A DNA stretch of 64,000 nucleotides from Nissolia schottii (taxonomy: Eukaryota; Streptophyta; Magnoliopsida; Fabales; Fabaceae). The DNA lies in assembly GCA_003254905.1 (NCBI GenBank), contig QANU01070688.1, positions 61,534 through 125,533 of the forward strand, given 5' to 3'. This document shows positions 60,150 through 64,000 of the stretch, one piece after another. The notes under the pieces are model-generated. The model saw only the letters and a program-made list of their open reading frames with translations. It did not search any database and was not told the origin of the DNA. The translations under genes were made by a program, and so were the position numbers. Position 1 is the stretch's first letter. Each line of letters starts with the position of its first letter.

Positions 60150-60560
60150 ACAAATTCAGAGAAATCTCCATGGATGTTGAAGTTTGTGGCATGTAATGTG
60201 AGATTAGGCATGCAATATTTCTAAAGATCCTTGCACCTTTTGGACAAGATGCAAGTCTGAACAGCATCTTTTATCATCATAAATGAAATTATATGCAACA
60301 GCAGTGATTCAAGCAAGTCACTGATCATGGAAAATTCTACTTCATTCAATGGAAGCCATTTTACTGTCACCTCCTACAGCTGCAGAATTTCATTCAGCAA
60401 ATATATGAATAATCGGCTAAGATCTTTATCATAACAATGCATAATAGCTACTCTGTAAAACTGTACATATGGTAGAGATAATAATAAATCTCAAAAAATA
60501 GATTTTCCAATAAGGAAACTAAACCAATTCCTGTAAGCCATTACTGCATTCACTAGCTTA
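60150..60560 (-). pseudogene. Chimeric F-box remnant
   Basis: On the minus strand, 60560-60320 matches the intron and possible last exon found at 55600-55890 downstream of copy A. It joins directly, at about 60325, to a diverged F-box coding start (60325-60150; LLLHIISFMMIKDAVQTC and a following LSK-type stretch with an early stop). The 3' end of one family member is thus fused to the 5' end of another, with the middle missing. This is the product expected from unequal recombination or deletion between tandem copies. The LSKRW-equivalent part reads with stop codons, so it is dead. Confidence 0.75.
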
Positions 60561-60583
60561 CTAGCCCACTACATACTAGCAGA

Positions 60584-60585
<2 letters not shown>

Positions 60586-60633
<48 letters not shown>

Positions 60634-60656
60634 GTATATGTATGTATGTATGTATA
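60586..60656 (+). repeat. (TA)n and (TGTA)n compound microsatellite
   Basis: Uninterrupted TA dinucleotides to about 60620, then TGTA/TATG tetramers to about 60656. Short Tyr/Ile/His-rich frames over it are artefacts. Confidence 0.92.
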
Positions 60657-61167
60657 TAAGAAAAATGATGCTGCAAACATTGGATTTTGGAAGTGAAAAT
60701 GAAAAGACCAAGCACTTCAAGCTTCATCTGTATTGTACAACAAACCTTCCACTCGTGGTCTTTCTCAGCCAAAAGACCGACTCATTTATTCGAGAGCTAA
60801 CAAAATGTCAAATCATTCAAACAACTTGTTATAGCAAAAATTTTTGGAAGTCTAGATTTTTCCTTCTTTACAAAATATCTAACTAGCCAAGTCAACAATA
60901 AAAGTTAAAAGGAAAATAACCTCTTATTATTATGTCATTTGAATTGGATTAGGATCATCTCATGTTTGTTTCAAACATGATCATATTGTATAAAGAGAGA
61001 TAGAAACAAACACTTTAAATAGGTGAAGTTCTTTTAAATTTTATAGGGCTCAATTTGAGTGCTCGTGTCTATCTGTTTTTTAACATGATATCGTCAAGTT
61101 CAAAACAAACATTAGAGGATCTTAATTAATTTAAGACAAAATGCGGTACCTATTTTGGTACTAGCTA

Positions 61168-61397
61168 TAGAAAAGGTAGAATGCTACAAACGTTTTCTAA
61201 AAGTTGCAGCTTGAGGTAAAAATACGTTACAACCACAGTATCCAAAGCTATGACGCTGCAATGTGAACTGAGTTCCAAGTGCGTTTTTCAACCTTCGTTA
61301 GAATAAATATTCCCAACATCTTAGTTTTTAACAATCACATACTAAAACTTTCCTGTCCCAAGCTGTAACTTCTAAAAAAACGTTTGTAGCATACTAC
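61168..61397. mobile_element. Small MITE-like inverted-repeat element
   Basis: The left end is GGTAGAATGCTACAAACGTT and the right end inverted GGTAGTATGCTACAAACGTT; similarity continues through AAAAGTTGCAGCTT. Length is about 230 bp with no coding content. Flanks do not show a clear duplication. Confidence 0.65.
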
Positions 61398-62540
61398 CTT
61401 CTTTTTGGAGGTAACGCCGAAGTCATCGCCTCACAATGCACACTGACACTACTTCCATGAATGAAGCCATCGTTATTAATATACAACTTACTATATTGGC
61501 AACTCTTAAATGATTCACTTAAAGTAACATTTAATGAAACTAGTTTTACTACTGAGCTTCTAGCAATTTACTTTGGTTTTCCCTTAAAGTAACATTTAAT
61601 GAAACTAGTTAATACTATGGTTCAAAAGCTACTTCTATCTAATCAGAATTTGCGGAAAATATTTGTTACCCTTCTAGATTTCTCATGCAACGAGACTTCA
61701 CAAAACTTAACAGTTACTAAATCAAACTAATTGATAATATTGGTGCAATGTACATCAGCTGCAACTCAGGTATGCCATTGACCTCAGGTCAGCTTCCTAG
61801 TAAGCTACCTGCTATCTATAATTACAGTGGAAGTGTACCAAATATCTAAAGCAGTGCCTTAAGTTTAGCCTCAATATAAAGCATCATGATACAGGAATGA
61901 TGCAGTTATTTAAATAGATTAACTATGTTTCATGCACACTCGTTTTTCCCTCTAGTGATAGTTTCTTGCGTTTCTAATTTATTTATCTGTCAAAGCCTAT
62001 GAAACATATACTAAGAGAGGATAATAAACAAATTGCCCACAAGAGAAACAGAGAATGAAACAAGAACCAAGTCAATTTTAGGAATATATATCTCTAAAGA
62101 GTGTAGCTAACAAACCTTGGTCAATTTATGATACCTTTTCAAAATAAGTAGTCCCATACTTCATCACATATAAGAAGATACGCTAAAAAAACTGTACTTT
62201 TAAGACTTCACTGTGCTCAAAAACCTCAAATTATTGAAGAATTTATAATATTCATGCTCTGAATGTTAAGTTTAGAATTAGAACAATTTGAACTTCGAAG
62301 ATATTTGCAGCTTTGCTCATATTCCTAACAGAACATAACTGGTGTCTTCAATTACTGACAGTGGCGTTATGTGTAAAATGATATGACCGCTGAAATGCAA
62401 CATAAACAATATTGCTCCGATGACGTATTGGACTAAGAATTTCCACAACAATACTCATGCTTTTTAGGCCCACAAGACATTTTATTGAGCAATGAGAGAG
62501 AGAAAGCACCTGAAGAGATCTGAGGTGAGAGTAATTGATT

Positions 62541-63467
62541 TTATTCAAATGAGGATGATTGAAGCTCTATATTTATCCTTTCTTGTCCCTGCAACTTCTG
62601 AAAAGGAGAACCATTGAAAGTAAAAGAGCTTAGATTGGGTGTAGATACCACAACTTTGTAACCTGAGCAGTAGTTGATGGTCAAATTGGCGAGCTTAGCA
62701 TTCGATACAACGAGGGTTCCTAACCTATCTAACCCTCTGTCTAAGTCAGAATGGCGCGAGAGCAAAAAAGGTTGGTCGATAGACATTGTGTTCAACATTT
62801 TACAAGTTGAAAAGGGTTCGGCACAACCATCATCATCAGTAGAAAACGCAACATTCTCAAGATGCAGACTCACCAATGCCGGCAGTTCTATAGACTTTGG
62901 GATTCTAGTCCGTCTCTTGATATCATATGTAGAAACCGATATGTCAAGTAATGATAAAGACTCACAAGAGAACACAAAAGAAGGCAACCCAAAATTATAT
63001 GGAACATAGATTCTCAGCTGCTGGACTTTATGTGACACAGCATATGTCATGAGACTAGACAAAATTCGGGGCCCAAAATAGCCGTGGCGACTAAAGTCAA
63101 GATTCAGCAAGGGGTGGTTGCCATTGCGGCACGAAACAATCCCAGACACAAATTCAGAGAAAACAGCATGATTGCTGAAGTCTGTGGTATGTAATGTAAG
63201 ATTAGGAATGCATTTCCAAAGATCCTTCCACCTTTTCGACAAGATGCAAGTCTGAACAGCATCTTTTATCAACATAAATGACATTATATGCAGCAGCATT
63301 GAATCGGGCAAGCCACCGAGCCTGCCTTCACCACCACCGCCATTACTCTCATTTTGCCTTCCTCTCTGCATCTTTTTCCTACTCTCAGTCCTCCTTGCTC
63401 TCTTCATTTTTTGGCAATCCTGTTTCATTGAGTCCAAAAAAGCTACAGATTCAGACAATATGGGCAT
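62541..63467 (-). CDS. F-box/LRR-repeat protein, copy B (frame ends early)
   Basis: A 308-codon ORF, clearly paralogous to copy A throughout. The F-box lies at about residues 49-90 (LGGLPDSMLLHIMSFMLIKD then ILSKRWKDLWK), followed by FSEFVSGIVSCRNGNHPLLN and the Leu-rich region with LPALVSLHLENVAF and KLANLTINYC. The Met at residue 33 (63371) aligns with the start of copy A, so the upstream 32 residues may be untranslated. After QKLQGQER the two copies lose the same frame: B has about 26 extra bases and stops at SSSFE, while the homologous donor (CTTCAGgtgcttt, near 62510) lies beyond in another frame. One of the two copies is therefore frameshifted. SCF adaptor role is by family only. Confidence 0.75.
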   Translation of the reverse strand: MPILSESVAFLDSMKQDCQKMKRARRTESRKKMQRGRQNESNGGGGEGRLGGLPDSMLLHIMSFMLIKDAVQTCILSKRWKDLWKCIPNLTLHTTDFSNHAVFSEFVSGIVSCRNGNHPLLNLDFSRHGYFGPRILSSLMTYAVSHKVQQLRIYVPYNFGLPSFVFSCESLSLLDISVSTYDIKRRTRIPKSIELPALVSLHLENVAFSTDDDGCAEPFSTCKMLNTMSIDQPFLLSRHSDLDRGLDRLGTLVVSNAKLANLTINYCSGYKVVVSTPNLSSFTFNGSPFQKLQGQERINIELQSSSFE

Positions 63468-64000
63468 GTTTTGTAATTGAAATCGAAGTCCATTTCAAAG
63501 ATTACAATCTGTTTTGAACCTTACAAAAAGAAAATCTGGGCATATAATTTGCAAGTCACAGATTCACTAAATTTCGTCAAGATACAGAACAATACACAGG
63601 AAAAATTCAAAAGAAATTGAGAGAGAGAAGGGATTGGTGGCAGAAATCCCCAAAAGTTGTTAAAGTCATCCAATTTCATATCCAAAATGTGTAATTCAGC
63701 TCCAATTTAGACTCTCTCTTTTTTATTTTCCTCATGTTTGGGCTAAAATCTAGAAATGGATCTTACCATGCCCAATTATGTTGACAACTAATATGTCTAC
63801 GGGAGATTCTAATTAAAGTCCTCAAATGAGGGGGGGAAATGCAACTTTAATTTAATAGAAAACCATGAAAGAGGAAAAGAAACTGGGAAAATTGGAAAAT
63901 AGAATACCTGGTGTGGAATTCAATGGATCTAAGTCTCTTCCTAAGCCTTGATATATGTTTAGCATAAAAATGGAAATGGAATGAATGTATGTCAAAAAAA
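63468..64000. other. F-box copy B upstream region
   Basis: AT-rich leader and promoter side of copy B to the right edge. A GT-AG style boundary near 63908 (ATACCTGGTG, minus-strand donor) might belong to an upstream leader exon. No other feature is supported. Confidence 0.4.

Larger units (their letters stand above)
60561..61480. other. Insertion between duplicated F-box flanks
   Basis: Copies A and B share flanking sequence on both sides of this stretch (60480-60560 with 55795-55890, and 61480-61900 with 55900-56270), so about 0.9 kb here is extra. It starts with a (TA)n/(TGTA)n run (60586-60656) and contains a small inverted-repeat element (61168-61397). No gene. Confidence 0.5.

Overview
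The window looks like nuclear DNA of a flowering plant. Its genes are split by many AT-rich introns, it is crowded with plant transposon families, and its proteins are plant types: an ABCG11-like half-transporter, DUF789, plant TIM21 and F-box/LRR genes. Two features lean towards a legume, by inference from memory rather than a search: the F-box wording (VQTCILSKRWKDLWK) and a Mutator-like terminal repeat starting GGCTTAAATA. I cannot name a species. There is one assembly gap (52120-52444) and two single N's.

Layout. 1-8150: minus-strand gene for a TEX2-like PH/SMP lipid-transfer protein. Its last exon(s) lie beyond the left edge, and the last visible intron holds a hAT element with a perfect 8-bp target duplication and a second terminal-inverted-repeat element. 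8150-12060: intergenic, with a Helitron 3' end and a possible spliced non-coding plus-strand transcript. 12063-16304: complete six-exon DUF789 gene, minus strand. 16.3-34.1 kb: gene-poor stretch with a CACTA-like element carrying a solo LTR and other LTR-like sequence, a tandemly duplicated repeat, a LINE RNase H fragment, an 0.8-kb fold-back repeat and an LTR fragment. 34196-44964: ABCG11-type transporter gene of ten exons. Its 7.4-kb first intron holds a satellite-like tandem array (four near-identical 370-bp units beside older diverged ones) and a broken, 5'-truncated Copia element. Three small deletions shift the reading frame, so it is probably a pseudogene. 46144-48793: complete six-exon TIM21 gene. 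50.5-52.8 kb: three-layer transposon nest; an old hAT relative holds a Pack-MULE that captured a VQ-motif (JAV1/VQ22-like) gene fragment and was then hit by a second hAT element. 54.2-63.5 kb: F-box/LRR tandem cluster on the minus strand with two long ORFs, one chimeric remnant and one short scrap.

The genes do not form a pathway. TEX2-like (membrane contact sites), TIM21 (mitochondrial import), ABCG11-like (cuticular lipid export), DUF789 (unknown) and F-box (ubiquitin ligase adaptors) are ordinary neighbours. The most informative material is the transposon nesting, the gene capture, the intronic satellite and the decay of the ABCG and F-box copies. I found no convincing previously unknown biological system.
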